Assembly (NCBI GenBank): GCA_014529385.2 | Contig: CM043955.1 | Coordinates: forward strand, 153,252,140-153,316,139 | Source: Adiantum capillus-veneris | Lineage: Eukaryota > Streptophyta > Polypodiopsida > Polypodiales > Pteridaceae | Reading direction: 5' to 3' | DNA: 64,000 bases | Part shown: in pieces, positions 41,822 through 52,172 of the stretch | Layout of the letters: every line of letters starts with the position of its first letter | Numbering within the stretch: position 1 is the first letter of the stretch | Notes under the pieces: model-generated | Told to the model about the DNA's origin: nothing | Seen by the model: only the letters and a program-made list of their open reading frames with translations | The model's database searches: none | Program-made: the position numbers and the translations under genes

Positions 41822-43096
41822 TTATCTTTTTGCAATGCGTTCTTTTGCCTCTGCTTGTGCTTCTTCTCTTACCCTTTGTTTCTCCTTTGTCCGTTGTTTT
41901 TCATGATGGATTTGTTGAAGCATATCCTGTGTTAGTGGTAAATGATACTTTTTTAACTGACACCCACTAATCCAATTCGGCATTTCTTCACCTTCCAATG
42001 TTGCAAGTTTGACGGCTCCGCTTTGTGATAAGTCACTAATCACAAAGGGTCCCATCCCTCGCTTTTTAAGTTTTTTGGCATGTTGCTTTAACGTGTAAAC
42101 AAGTACATAATCACATGTTTTAAAATCTTTCATGCGCACATGCTTGTCAAAAAACTCCTTTTGTCTTCTCTTTTGAGCATAGATCGAAGCTACAGATCTC
42201 AATCGAAGTTCATCTAGCTTTTCAAGATCATCTATTCTTGAAGAGAGTTCGTGGCCTGTCCATTCTAAGAGTTTCGCCACTCGTAGAGTTGGAATCAAAA
42301 ACTCTATGGGTAATATAGCGTTTAGACCAAACATCATGTTGTACGGTGTTGTTCCAATCGATGTTTTATAAGCTACCCTGTATGCCCATAGTGTTGAGTG
42401 TAATTGTTGATCCCAATCTGCCCTTGATTCTGATACAATCTTAGTCAAAACAGTGCATAGGATTTTATTTGTGGCCTCAGCTTGTCCATTTGCTTGTGGA
42501 TGATATGGAGCCGATTTTTTATGTATGGCCATAATTTCCTCTAGCAGGTTTTCAATAACTTCATTAAGAAAATGTGTTCCTCGATCACTGACAATTTCTA
42601 TTGGTAATCCGTATCTTACAAAGACATTCTCATACAAAAATTGTGCAGTGGTCCTTGCATCTGCTTTTTGTGTCGCTTTGGCTTCAACCCATTTTGTGAG
42701 ATAGTTTGTAGCCACGATGATATATTGGGTATGGGTGCGATATGCAGGGGGTGAAATAGGTCCCACAAAATCAATTCCCCATTTTGCAAATGCCCGTGCT
42801 CCCATCATTGGTCGTAGTGGTATCTCATCTCTTTTTATCGGCACTTTAGTGCGTTGACATGCGTCACAACGCTTTACAAATTCCTGAGCATCCATGTGCA
42901 ATGTAGGCCACCATATCCCCGTGGTTAAGACAATTTTTACCATCTTATCGCCTGAAAAATGGCCTCCACTTATTCCTCCATGTGCGTGTTCTAGAATCAG
43001 CAGGTATTCACTTTCACTTGCACAGATTCTAAGTTGATTGTCCTTTCCTCGCTTGTAGAGTTGATTTTCAATTAAATTAAGGTCTCGAGACTCCAA
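41822..43096 (-). CDS. GypB integrase
   Basis: 424 residues and the best preserved part of GypB. The HHCC finger spans H37/H39-H46 and C77-x2-C80 (EHAHGGISGGHF, CDACQRTK). The catalytic triad is D109 (WGIDFVGP), D171 (IVSDRG) and E207 (NGQAEATNK), with the standard 35-residue spacing. A GPY-like C-terminal part has DYVLVYTLKQHAKKLKKRGM and LATLEGEEMPNWISGCQLKKY, then a Gln/Glu/Lys-rich helix. The true coding frame extends upstream without an ATG, through two stops at about 43110 and 43169, to another HHCC finger. It ends at a TAA beyond which the PR2 domain stays in frame. Confidence 0.9.
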   Translation of the reverse strand: MESRDLNLIENQLYKRGKDNQLRICASESEYLLILEHAHGGISGGHFSGDKMVKIVLTTGIWWPTLHMDAQEFVKRCDACQRTKVPIKRDEIPLRPMMGARAFAKWGIDFVGPISPPAYRTHTQYIIVATNYLTKWVEAKATQKADARTTAQFLYENVFVRYGLPIEIVSDRGTHFLNEVIENLLEEIMAIHKKSAPYHPQANGQAEATNKILCTVLTKIVSESRADWDQQLHSTLWAYRVAYKTSIGTTPYNMMFGLNAILPIEFLIPTLRVAKLLEWTGHELSSRIDDLEKLDELRLRSVASIYAQKRRQKEFFDKHVRMKDFKTCDYVLVYTLKQHAKKLKKRGMGPFVISDLSQSGAVKLATLEGEEMPNWISGCQLKKYHLPLTQDMLQQIHHEKQRTKEKQRVREEAQAEAKERIAKR

Positions 43097-43168
43097 CTCT
43101 ATAGCCCTTTGTCATGCTTTTGTTATGTTTTCAAAAAATGTCCTTGTTGTTAAGAAATCAATGATATA

Positions 43169-43629
43169 TTAAATCCATGCAGGTGCAATGGTTACCTGAA
43201 ACAATGTCGTGTGATCCACCGGTTGTTTGGCACTACATATAATACATTTGTTAACATAAGCATGTGTGTCAACATACATAGTTGGCCAATATACTCCTAA
43301 GTGTTTCAATCTTTGGTGTGTTTTCATTGTTGAACAATGAAATGCACAGTCTTGGATGTGTGCTTCCTTAAGATAACACTTTAATTCCTCAGGATTTATG
43401 CATAATCGTAGAATTTTGTCCGAGCCTAGATGGTATAGTCGTCCCGCAATCAATTAAAAGTTTTTTGTTTGTTGAAATGTTTGTTGTTTGGATCCCTCTT
43501 CCTTTTTATCAAATCTACCTCCAAAGGAAAGAATGCTAACAATTTTCTGAGACCATTTGGGTATCATTTCAATATTGAAAAGATAAGCATCAGGTATGTC
43601 ACAATCGACTCCTTCAGGAGCTTCCCTGT
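43169..43629 (-). pseudogene. GypB RNase H-integrase spacer with an extra HHCC finger
   Basis: 43454-43629 encodes the spacer after RNase H (EAPEGVDCDIPDAYLFNIEM). After an in-frame TAA, 43169-43453 gives a complete zinc finger of integrase type: H32 and H39 in AHIQDCAFHCS, the body HLGVYWPTMYVD, and C70-x2-C73 (KCIICSAKQ). It lies about 60 codons upstream of the canonical integrase finger in the same frame, so the original polyprotein had two HHCC modules in tandem. The sequences differ clearly, which argues against a recent duplication. Confidence 0.72.
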
Positions 43630-43881
43630 TGTGCGCTCCTTGCCGCACTGTCGAAGCAAGGGACTTGCCAATACACCGTGTGCGAGCCACAAATGGCTCC
43701 AAGCACACACCAAGCCTAAACTAGCAAGCTCAAGAGAGCAAAGGGTGTGTCACTCACCGCTCTACGCTCGCCTTCGTGGTGGATTCCTCGCCGCGATGAA
43801 GAAGAAGCTGCAGTCGTGCCGCGCTCAACCGCTTCGCTGCCGTCGTGCCTTCGTAATGCTCGATCGCACACACACTCTCCT

Positions 43882-43923
<42 letters not shown>

Positions 43924-44217
43924 AAGGAGGTGAAGAAGAAGAAGATGGAGATGGAGATGGAGCAAGAGCACTCTTCTATTGCACAAATGAGAGAATGAGT
44001 AAAAATTAGGTTTAGTTGGCTTTTATATGAGCTCACCCCATTCACACTTGGGTGCCCATGCTTAGCCAACTAATCCCTTGAATGTCCCAGTTAGAGTGTG
44101 CCTCTCATCGGCGATCACTCTTACCCTTTTCCTATTGGTCCGACAAGCCCGGTACCTGACTCTAAATAATACAACGTTTATAGATTATAGGGTGTCCGTG
44201 TGCCGTGAGGGTTAACA
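43630..44217 (-). repeat. GypC 3' LTR
   Basis: 588 bp, TGTGCGCTCC to GTTAACA on the plus strand. It carries a (CT)n(CA)n tract at about 43881-43924 and GATGGAGATGGAGATGG units. The 8-bp length difference from the other LTR comes mostly from the microsatellite. Frames within it are artefacts. Confidence 0.95.
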
Positions 44218-44231
44218 TGCTCCCCTTCCTG
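44218..44231 (-). other. GypC polypurine tract
   Basis: Minus strand CAGGAAGGGGAGCA directly before the LTR start TGTTAACCC. Confidence 0.88.
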
Positions 44232-45929
44232 ATGTAGATTCCGTCCTCGGAAGCTATTGAGTTGAAGCTGGTTCGTCGAGGTGGAAGAGCATTTGAGATG
44301 AATGTCCTTAGCCTTCTTCAGTCACTGCAAAATCAAACAACGTTGGCACAGTAATTGCATTCTCTTAAAAAGCATATGCAGTTTTAGGTAGACAAATTGA
44401 ATGGTAAAAGAATTTCAAACAATTTGGTAGCAATGAACATTAAATTGCAATGTAATCAAATGCATAAACAGATGTAAAGGTAAAAAATTAAACAATTCTG
44501 GGGTCGCTAATTTGACGGTCGAAAGGCACTAGAGATCGAATATTAATACCATGGGTAAGCTTCTTAATTATCTGTGGTCAATTAAGCTGTTTAATCGCGA
44601 GAGCCAAGTATTCATGTTCGAGGGTTGACTAGAGGCTATACCTAGAAGACTTTGTAGTTAAGCTACCATAAAAGGAATTTCTCATGAAATCATCGCCTGA
44701 CTGATTACCTTTTCGTTGACCCCCCAAAGTCTTTTCACATTGATTCAATAATGATGTGTGTGCTTATTTTGTATGCCTTGGGTTTTTTGATTTTCAAGGA
44801 AAAGCGCCCACACTGGGAACCTCTAGGGCTCTAGTACCATAGGCGATACATGTGAGTGAAGTACCAATTTAAGCAGGGATTTCTTTTCCAGCTTAAAATT
44901 TTACATTGTGGCACTTTGATTTTTTGTTTGTTCATTTTCAACATTTCAATTTTGTAACTTTGGGGGGTCATATCACACTGTTACCCTCCCCAGGCTCATC
45001 ACATCAGTAAACTCCCTTTATAATACTTAAGCTAAAGGTCGATAGGGTTAAGCCCACTAGAAAGCCCTAGTACATTTCATACAATGCTGCCTAAATCGGA
45101 TGAAGAACCTAAGTAACCATTGCTTATTAGGAATGCATTTCCCATGGTATTAAGAGAAGATTTCTAATACCTAGCTTGGTCAAAGTAGCTTAGTTGGACT
45201 GCTTGATTTTTAAACCTAGACAAGTGATTATGACAAAAAATTACATTGAATTAAATGTTTGATACTAAGCCAATGCGCTGAATATTATGCTACCAATCAC
45301 AATCAAAGCAGACAAACATGGATGCAAAAACATAGGGCAATGCTAATGGACATAAAACACCTGTTTGTGTTGATGGTCGCGCTTGATTTGAAGTGTGAAC
45401 GAGAGAAAGGTTCCATGAAGGTCCAAATCCTATCAATAGCAACACACTCCTGTACACACTAGGAAACAAAAGGAATACCTCCAGGAGGCACATTAGTGGG
45501 AAAAGAGAACTTCGCTAATCTCTCAACTCTAAAACAGAAACACTCCTATCGTACTAATCTTACCTACCCTCCATCACTCAAGTGATGAGGATCAAAGGTG
45601 TTTCATGACATTGGTTTTTGTTTCAGTGTACCGGATGTAAATGTGTAGGTCTGGGTCAATGTTTTGACTTTTAATGTGCATACTCGTTTGCTAATTGCTC
45701 TTGCTCTTTTTTTTTTTTTTGTGAGTATAAAGCTTTATATGTACATTCCCTAAGATTGGTGATTGAGAGGTCAGGGAAAAAGGTTGAGAGGGAAGCAAGT
45801 GAATGATGGATGTCCACAAACACTCCCCCCTTCCTTGGGTAGATCATACCGTTTGAAATGAGCTTGTCACCCTTTGAAACCAATTGTTCCAGTTGGTAAT
45901 AGGTGAGGATTTTTGCCAGTAGTTTTCTA
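44232..45929 (-). other. GypC 3' untranslated region
   Basis: 1.7 kb with no coding domain on either strand. The pol genes are absent from this interval, where they would be expected. It contains a T13 run at 45709-45721 and scattered GGGGGTCA words. Confidence 0.7.
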
Positions 45930-47534
45930 TTACCCTAGGTGCCTCGTCAAGCTGCAAGGGTGGTAAGGTACTGTCCCAGGATCAAACTTGAAGTGGTTCA
46001 TCAGGTGATTCTTGAACACTGGGAGGTGTGGATTCTTTTGTAGCTCATGGAGGTCCACTACTATAGATGGAGGATGTGTAGAAGCTTTTACCTCTATGGA
46101 TGTATTACATGAGGAGCTAGGTGGAACAAATCGTTCTTTCTTTGGTACCCAAACTAGCTCGGGAGCGGGTGTGTAGCATTCTGTGATTTTATTCTTTCCA
46201 CGATCATTGATTCGTTTTGGAGCTACGGGATTGGGCTCACTTGGGTCAGGTGATAGGTAAGAGCACAATCTACGTTTTGGCACCCAGATTTGATCATTTC
46301 CTTGATAGTAGCCTTGGGCTTCCAATAGTCGTTTAGGGATCCATCGCAACATTTTCTTACTTTTCTTGGAGCGAGTGGTACGTTTCTTACAAGGCTTCTG
46401 TTTTTTAGCACTAGCTATGGTCACTAAGGAAGCCTTAGGGACCCACTTGTATGTTTCCTTCGTTACATTAGGATGAGTCTTGTCGGAAGCGATATGCATT
46501 GCTTGTAGCATATTTAAGGGTACATGCATTTCATCCCCCTCAGGTGTTACCCAGGTCGTCCCCCTATTTCCCCAAGTGTCTATGGTTGCTGCTAGGTGGA
46601 CCCAATCCACATTGTCCGACTCAGTCATCCCAGGTAGGATATCCATATAAGGAGAATCTTGGCCAATGTCTGTATCCTTCTTACAAGTGTAACAATATTG
46701 TAGTGGGGCGGAGTGAACTGTGGTGTCAGAGCGATGATCAGTAATGGTTCTACTCCCTAAGGGGTGTACCTTACCAGTCACCAAATCCACTCTAAGGACA
46801 CAGTTTTGGAATTGCAAATAGACATGATTTTTAGACCAATCATGAACCATTTGTGCTTCCCTCATGAATGGTCGTCCTAAAATCATTTCATATGACATAA
46901 GGTGTTTAGAGAAATCCATTACAATGAACGTATGTCGTACCTTGTGTCCTAGAACTTTGATCTTAAGATCCTTGAGCATCCCCATAGGTTTGGCTATGGT
47001 ACCATTTTCTATCTTTACCACAATGTTATTAACACTGAGGCGGGGTTTTCCCATGGATTCCCAACAATCTTTTGTAACGATGCTAACTCCTGCACCACCA
47101 TCAAGAATTCCCTTTATAGTTAATCCCTTGGTAGTGATGGGTAGGGTTGCATTAGACTCGTCACCTTCAAAATACTGCCCTAATTCGTTAATGGGTACCT
47201 CGATCACAGACTCGTGTCCATCTAAGTCAAGTGATTGCACATGATTTTCCTCATCAATCATAATTGAGTCAGGCCTATTTGGTTGCGCAAACTGCGGTAA
47301 TTCCGTTCGTAGCTCTCCGTTAAGGAATGCTCGAAGTGCAAGGAATAACTCAGGATCTCCATACAGCTTTGCTATGATCGTGGTTCGGACCTCAGAAGAC
47401 ATGAAGTCCACTAGTTTGGCAACATTCATTGGCGTTTTGCAGGGTGTAGGTCCTGGACTAGGAACTGGTGAGGATGGAATCTCATATTCCTCAATGGGAT
47501 CAGGTATTCCTTCGGTAAACATCCTTTCCAACAA
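45930..47534 (-). CDS. GypC protease with W-[IV]-P-K repeat domain
   Basis: 534 residues without a break. The pre-protease segment (about 35-75) matches the gag-protease linker of GypB. The protease spans about 115-240: NATLPITTKGL, ILDGGAGVSIV with D145-G-G-A (Gly for the usual Ser/Thr) and YEMILGRPFM (215-224). A Cys/His-poor spacer follows. The W-[IV]-P-K domain has TYKWVPK (364), MLRWIPKRLLEAQGYY (398), QIWVPKRR (417) and ELVWVPKKERFVPP (462), with a basic KKRTTRSKKSKK run between the first two. The coding frame continues upstream through a single stop at 47556, so the ATG is not a true start. The repeat domain is unexplained; a nucleic-acid or particle-binding role is a guess. Confidence 0.88.
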   Translation of the reverse strand: MLERMFTEGIPDPIEEYEIPSSPVPSPGPTPCKTPMNVAKLVDFMSSEVRTTIIAKLYGDPELFLALRAFLNGELRTELPQFAQPNRPDSIMIDEENHVQSLDLDGHESVIEVPINELGQYFEGDESNATLPITTKGLTIKGILDGGAGVSIVTKDCWESMGKPRLSVNNIVVKIENGTIAKPMGMLKDLKIKVLGHKVRHTFIVMDFSKHLMSYEMILGRPFMREAQMVHDWSKNHVYLQFQNCVLRVDLVTGKVHPLGSRTITDHRSDTTVHSAPLQYCYTCKKDTDIGQDSPYMDILPGMTESDNVDWVHLAATIDTWGNRGTTWVTPEGDEMHVPLNMLQAMHIASDKTHPNVTKETYKWVPKASLVTIASAKKQKPCKKRTTRSKKSKKMLRWIPKRLLEAQGYYQGNDQIWVPKRRLCSYLSPDPSEPNPVAPKRINDRGKNKITECYTPAPELVWVPKKERFVPPSSSCNTSIEVKASTHPPSIVVDLHELQKNPHLPVFKNHLMNHFKFDPGTVPYHPCSLTRHLG

Positions 47535-47555
47535 GAAGGGTGTATGCTCACTTTC

Positions 47556-48560
47556 TCATGTCCCGTCCTCACTCCCTTCTTGGATGATACTAGATATGGC
47601 TAACGGTCTATGGTTCATGTGGGGTGGATGAACTTGCGTGGGAAACACTGTGTCATGAATTTTGACATGCATGGGTTCTGGTTCTAGTTTCCTTTGAGTC
47701 TCCTCCACTAAACCTCTTAGATGTTTCACCTGCTCAATCTCGTCTATTGGGTTTGGGTACGTCCCAATCTTCTTTTTACGATTCTTCCCTTTTTGCCCCT
47801 GCGGTTTATCTTGGGGGTCTTGGATTGGATTTGGAAACACTTGTGGTGTTTTCAGAGGCTCTTTATGGTTTTCTCTTATTCGGTTTTCATTTGGTTCCAT
47901 GTTACGGTTTTCTTTGTCGGTCTTTCCCTTTGTGGTATTGGTTCTAGTCTCCATCGTCTCGATTGAATCTGAATCATCCTCGAGGTCATTCATATACACG
48001 GGGTCATGTCCTGTTCCTATGTTTGTTTTGGAACTTGGCTTTGAATTTCCCGTATTCTGCGACCTCTTCCTTCGTGTCTTCTTTTTCTTTGCTTGGATAA
48101 CTGACGCGGTATCTCTCTCTTCGAGGATATGGCCTGGCCCTTGAAGCATGGACCGTGTAATCGCATAAGCGGGTGCGACGGGTGGTATTGGCGATGTCAC
48201 ACTAGCAATTTCGACCAAATTTAGGGGTGTGATTTTAGGCGCATTTGGGTTATATGGGCATTGGGCAATCAAGTGATCTATGCCACAACGATTACATGTG
48301 AGTATTGGCATTGCAAAAGTGCTCCCTTGATTCATTTGCATCTGTGCAACATTCTTTTGCAGCCTAATAGGGCACTCCGCTGCCCGATGTGGTCCACCAC
48401 ACTCGTAGCATTGAAGAGGTGGCCTCCTAGCCTGGGTGTTGATATTTTGACCTCTGGATGCGAGAGCAGCAGCTTGATAAACCAGCTTGACTTGCCCCCA
48501 ACAATCTTCCATGTAGTATATAGGACAGACACTCTTCCAATGTATCAAGTCCGTAGGCAA
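47556..48560 (-). pseudogene. GypC gag, knuckles 3 and 4 and linker
   Basis: 334 codons in phase with the protease frame; only the stop at 47556 separates them. Zinc knuckles CYECGGPHRAAEC and CNRCGIDHLIAQC (C-x2-C-x3-H-x4-C) lie about 35 residues apart near the start. A Lys/Asn/Glu-rich low-complexity linker follows (KKKKTRRKRSQNTGN, KGKDKENRN type) and then PNPIDEIEQVKHLRGLVEE. The upstream gag frame overlaps it at 48427-48560, where a one-base shift joins them. Confidence 0.82.
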
Positions 48561-49593
48561 TACTAGTGTCTATTTCCTCCTCACAGCCATCTGCATAAGC
48601 ATTTGATGGCTCGCAACCCACTTGGTTCATAGGGGCGACTCTTGGATGCGGGGGCTGCGGCCCTAGCACAGGAGGTGGTAGCGGTGTAGCTTGTACAACA
48701 TTTTGAGATCTAGGGACCATGTGTTGCGGTAGTTGCTCAACAGGTGGAGCAGGCATCAATACAGGAGCTCGAGGCGCATCCATCCAGGCTACAGGTGGTC
48801 TATTTGCCATCATACGTTTGATCATTAAACAATCCTTAGCTTGGTGACCATACCTACCACATGCGTTGCAAGTTCCATTAAATTTTACTCTAGACGTAGG
48901 GCACTCACTAGTGCTATGTGGACCTAAGCAAATGGAACACCATTGTTGCTCCCTTCTTGGATACATGTGACTATTTTGAGGGGGTCGATTATCCTTAAGA
49001 GACTCTTGGATTGCCTTGGTGAGGTCTGTCAAGAATGTCTCAAATACCTTTGGCTCATCGGCAATGGGCTTTGCAGTCATGGGTTCATACTCAATGGCTT
49101 GTGAGCTAGTGGATCTCGTGTCAGTAGACACCCTCATGCCTGCTATCATCAAGTTGTCCTCTAATTGGATTGCATTGGCAGTGACATCTTCCCAGGTTGT
49201 GATACCTCTAATCACTAGTCCATTATAGATTCCTTCATTCCTCAACCCTCGAATGAATCGATCAAGCAGTTGGTTATTGTTGAAGCGCTCATTTACAGGG
49301 TAGCGAGAGTTTAAGTGCTTTAGATGACTAATGAAGTCCCTTACTGACTCTCCTTCCTTACGTTCGGCCTTCTGTAGCTGAGATGCTACACCCCAAAGCA
49401 CACCTTCTCATATGTACTCCTTTAGAAACAACCTTCGAAGGGTAGGGTAGATTGTTTTCTCGTCCACCCTTAGGGTTCTATACCAATCTCCAGCCTTCCC
49501 ACTTAATGTCAAGCTTAAGGCATTGCACTTATGTAGTTCGTTGCGTTCCCCTAAGGAATCACATACTTGTTCAAACACTTCAATGTTCAGCAT
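48427..49593 (-). pseudogene. GypC gag core and knuckles 1 and 2
   Basis: 49408-49593 and 48427-49401 are in one phase with a single TGA between them. Together they give the gag capsid core: FEQVCDSLGERNELHKCNAL, AGDWYRTL, QKAERKEGESVRDFISHLKH and RFIRGLRNEGIY, the Retrotrans_gag pattern. Knuckles CSICLGPHSTSEC and CNACGRYGHQAKDC follow, the second with the classical C-x2-C-x4-H-x4-C spacing. A Pro-rich stretch with PPPVLGPQPPHPR ends the segment. Confidence 0.87.
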
Positions 49594-49615
49594 GACGCAT
49601 ATTTTCCGCGATAGA

Positions 49616-50916
49616 TCAACCTATGGTTTGAGCAAACGCTGCCAAGTCACCTATGTGAGGAGGCAGGGCCGCTGGAGGTACTCTTGGAATCATATGTGGG
49701 AGAGGGACGGGTACCGGTCTTGGCATATGTGTGGATGATGCAGGATATGGAACATAACCGGGCATAGGTCCACTCGGATAAGGGCTAGGGAGCGGCACTC
49801 GAGGAGAATAAACAAGTGGTACAATTGGAGGTGTGGGGGCCATGTGTGCATAAGGGGCTAGAGGCACATACGGTCGAGGCCCCATATTAGGTACTACGAC
49901 ACTAGGTAGTGGCACTGCGCTAACCGTAGATGTCATCGGTACATTCTCTGTCAGGCTTATCCCTGGAGTGAGCACTGTGTTTTCCTTAATAGAGGGTTGA
50001 GCCAAGTTAGGGAAGCTAAAGTTGTCGCTTGGAGGCTCAGATTGCATAGAGACCCCAGGTGAAATGACGTAAGATGGGTCCATGGGGCTCATTAGAGGAG
50101 TCTCCATTTGTGATAGAGTAGGCTGTTGAGCCTTGCTCGTATCCAAAAATCTCATGGGGCGAGTTGAGAGTATATTTACCCCTCGGTTTTGCCTTTTTGA
50201 TTGAATAATGCCATGGATAACATTACAGATCATTTTCTGTTGATCTTCGATGCTCGTGGCACTATAGGTGGATTGTACAATCTCTATCCATCCTACATGG
50301 TAGGCGTGGCCAGAGTGTAGATCCGTCAACACCTCAGTGTGGAGGTTGTATGTCCAATGATCATTAATGAACAATCCTTCTAGAGTCGACGTGTTAACGG
50401 TTTCTTGTGAGGTAGAAGCAATGTTGCTCCCCGTTGTTTTACTTGTCACCAACGGTACTCTAGAGGGAACTTCTGAAGGAGGCAGCTCAACAGGGCCTTC
50501 TTGGTAAGAAGTTGGCAGGATATCCACATGGAAACTCTTTGGTGGTGTGGGGTCCACGTGCGATGTGAAAGGAGAGTCCACTTTCCCACCCCCTTCGTGT
50601 GCTTCATTTGCATCAGGTTCCGAGCGAGTAGCTCACCTAATGTTTCCATGAAACGGCTAAACATACTAGTACTAGGCTGTGGAGCTTCGGGAGGTGCATG
50701 GCCTTCTCTCTCAGTGTTTTGGGTAGGGTATGTTTCGATGATTTCTGAGTCGGAGGAGGAATCACTAGCGGCTATTTTAGGGTCTTGGGTGGTGCTACCT
50801 TGTGTCCCCGCTGAGGGTCTAGAGCCTATCGTGGATGGGTAATGGGTGTCTGTATGAACAGAGGCACCCTCAATATGCTCGTGTTCTAGCACCCGCCACC
50901 CAGAGCGTAAGTGCAT
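49616..50916 (-). pseudogene. GypC gag N-terminus
   Basis: The ATG at 50916 starts MHLRSGWRVLEHE; M-x-LRSG is a frequent gag start in Athila/Tat-like elements, which supports this start. A frameshift near 50560 leads to the 321-codon frame at 49616-50581, with WTYNLHTEVLTDLHSGHAYH and a long Pro/Ser/Val-rich region that ends HIGDLAAFAQTIG. Another shift near 49600 joins the capsid core. The Pro-rich N-terminal region is long for a gypsy gag. Confidence 0.82.
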
Positions 50917-51863
50917 GTGCTTTTGATACCCTCAGGTGTCAAAAAGCTGCTCTAGGAGGCCTTGTGACTAGTTTTTTGCGTGTTTTTTGTTTGTTTTTTT
51001 GCTAGATTTTTTAGAGCGTGTCATGGAATGGGCCGTGTGATAGCTCGAAACGAGCGTATCGCTAGGAGGGACGCGATGTGCTTTACAACCCACCGTTTGG
51101 TTCTAAATTGCTCCAGAAAAGCCCAAAACAGTCTTTTCCTAGCTGGGGAACTAGGCTCCAAATAGCAAGTCTAAGGGTGCAAGTGGGAAGAGAAGGGAGG
51201 AGAGTGGAGGACTTGTCCCACATGCTCTCATTCCCTCTTGAGGGAGTAGGGTATATATATAAGAGTGAGTCTAGTATACATCATAAGACTGAGGGCTTGG
51301 GCTTGGGCTTGGGCTTGCCAAGCTGGGCTTGGGCTTGGGCTTGGGGAAACGATCCTGATCTAACTTTTATACAAACCAACCCGTCCGTTTTTATAACTCA
51401 CGTTTTTTATTTTCGAAAAATTTAACCTCCCCCTCGCTTGCGTTTTTATTTTTCGATTTTTTTTTTCAATTTTTTTTTTCGATCGATAAAATTTATTCTT
51501 TTTTTTATTTTTTATTTTTTTGGTGCGGGTTTTGGTGCGCGTTGACCTCACCTACCTATTTTCTGTCTCGCCTAATTACTAGCCTACTTAATTAACTAAC
51601 TGTGCGTCTAGCTGTGCACAAACCAGAAAACACAGAAAATGCAGAAATTGAAACTTGACAGAACTGTGCAGTGCAAACCAGAAAATGCAAAAAACGCAGA
51701 AACGCAAGAAATGCTAACTGTGCAGTGCAACGCAGAAAACGCAAAAAACGCAAAAAACAGAAATCTCCACACAACTACACACACTCATTCCCTGCCTTTC
51801 CTATGATAGAAATTGCACCACAAGAAAGCGTAAAGTGCTTAACCGAGCTTAGTGTAGGGCATT
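50917..51863 (-). other. GypC 5' leader with simple repeats
   Basis: Untranslated DNA with GGGCTT units at about 51294-51345, an A/T-rich stretch at 51410-51530, and CAGAAAAYGCAAAAAACGC-like units at about 51615-51765. No coding frame. Confidence 0.7.
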
Positions 51864-51881
51864 TCCCCGGCAACGGCGCCA
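51864..51881 (-). other. GypC primer binding site (tRNA-Asp)
   Basis: TGGCGCCGTTGCCGGGGA on the minus strand, four bases from the LTR. This is the well-known Tat/Athila-type site complementary to tRNA-Asp. Confidence 0.95.
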
Positions 51882-51885
51882 AAAA

Positions 51886-52137
51886 TGTGCGCTCCTTGCC
51901 ACATTGTCAAAGCAAGGGACTTGCCAATACACCGTGTGCGAGCCACAAATGGCTCCAAGCACACAACAAGCCTAAACTAGCAAGCTCAAGAGAGCAAAGG
52001 GTGTATCACTCACCGCTCTACGCTCGCCTTCGTGGTGGATTCCTCGCCGCGATGAAGAAGAAGCTGCAGTCGTGCCGCGCTCAACCGCTTCGCTGCCGTC
52101 ATGCCTTCGTAATGCTTGATCGCACACACACTCTCCT

Positions 52138-52172
<35 letters not shown>

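Noticed and set aside
43716-44069. Frames inside the GypC LTRs, also at 51671-52317
   Set aside because: The same sequence occurs in both LTRs and is driven by microsatellites; no coding signal.
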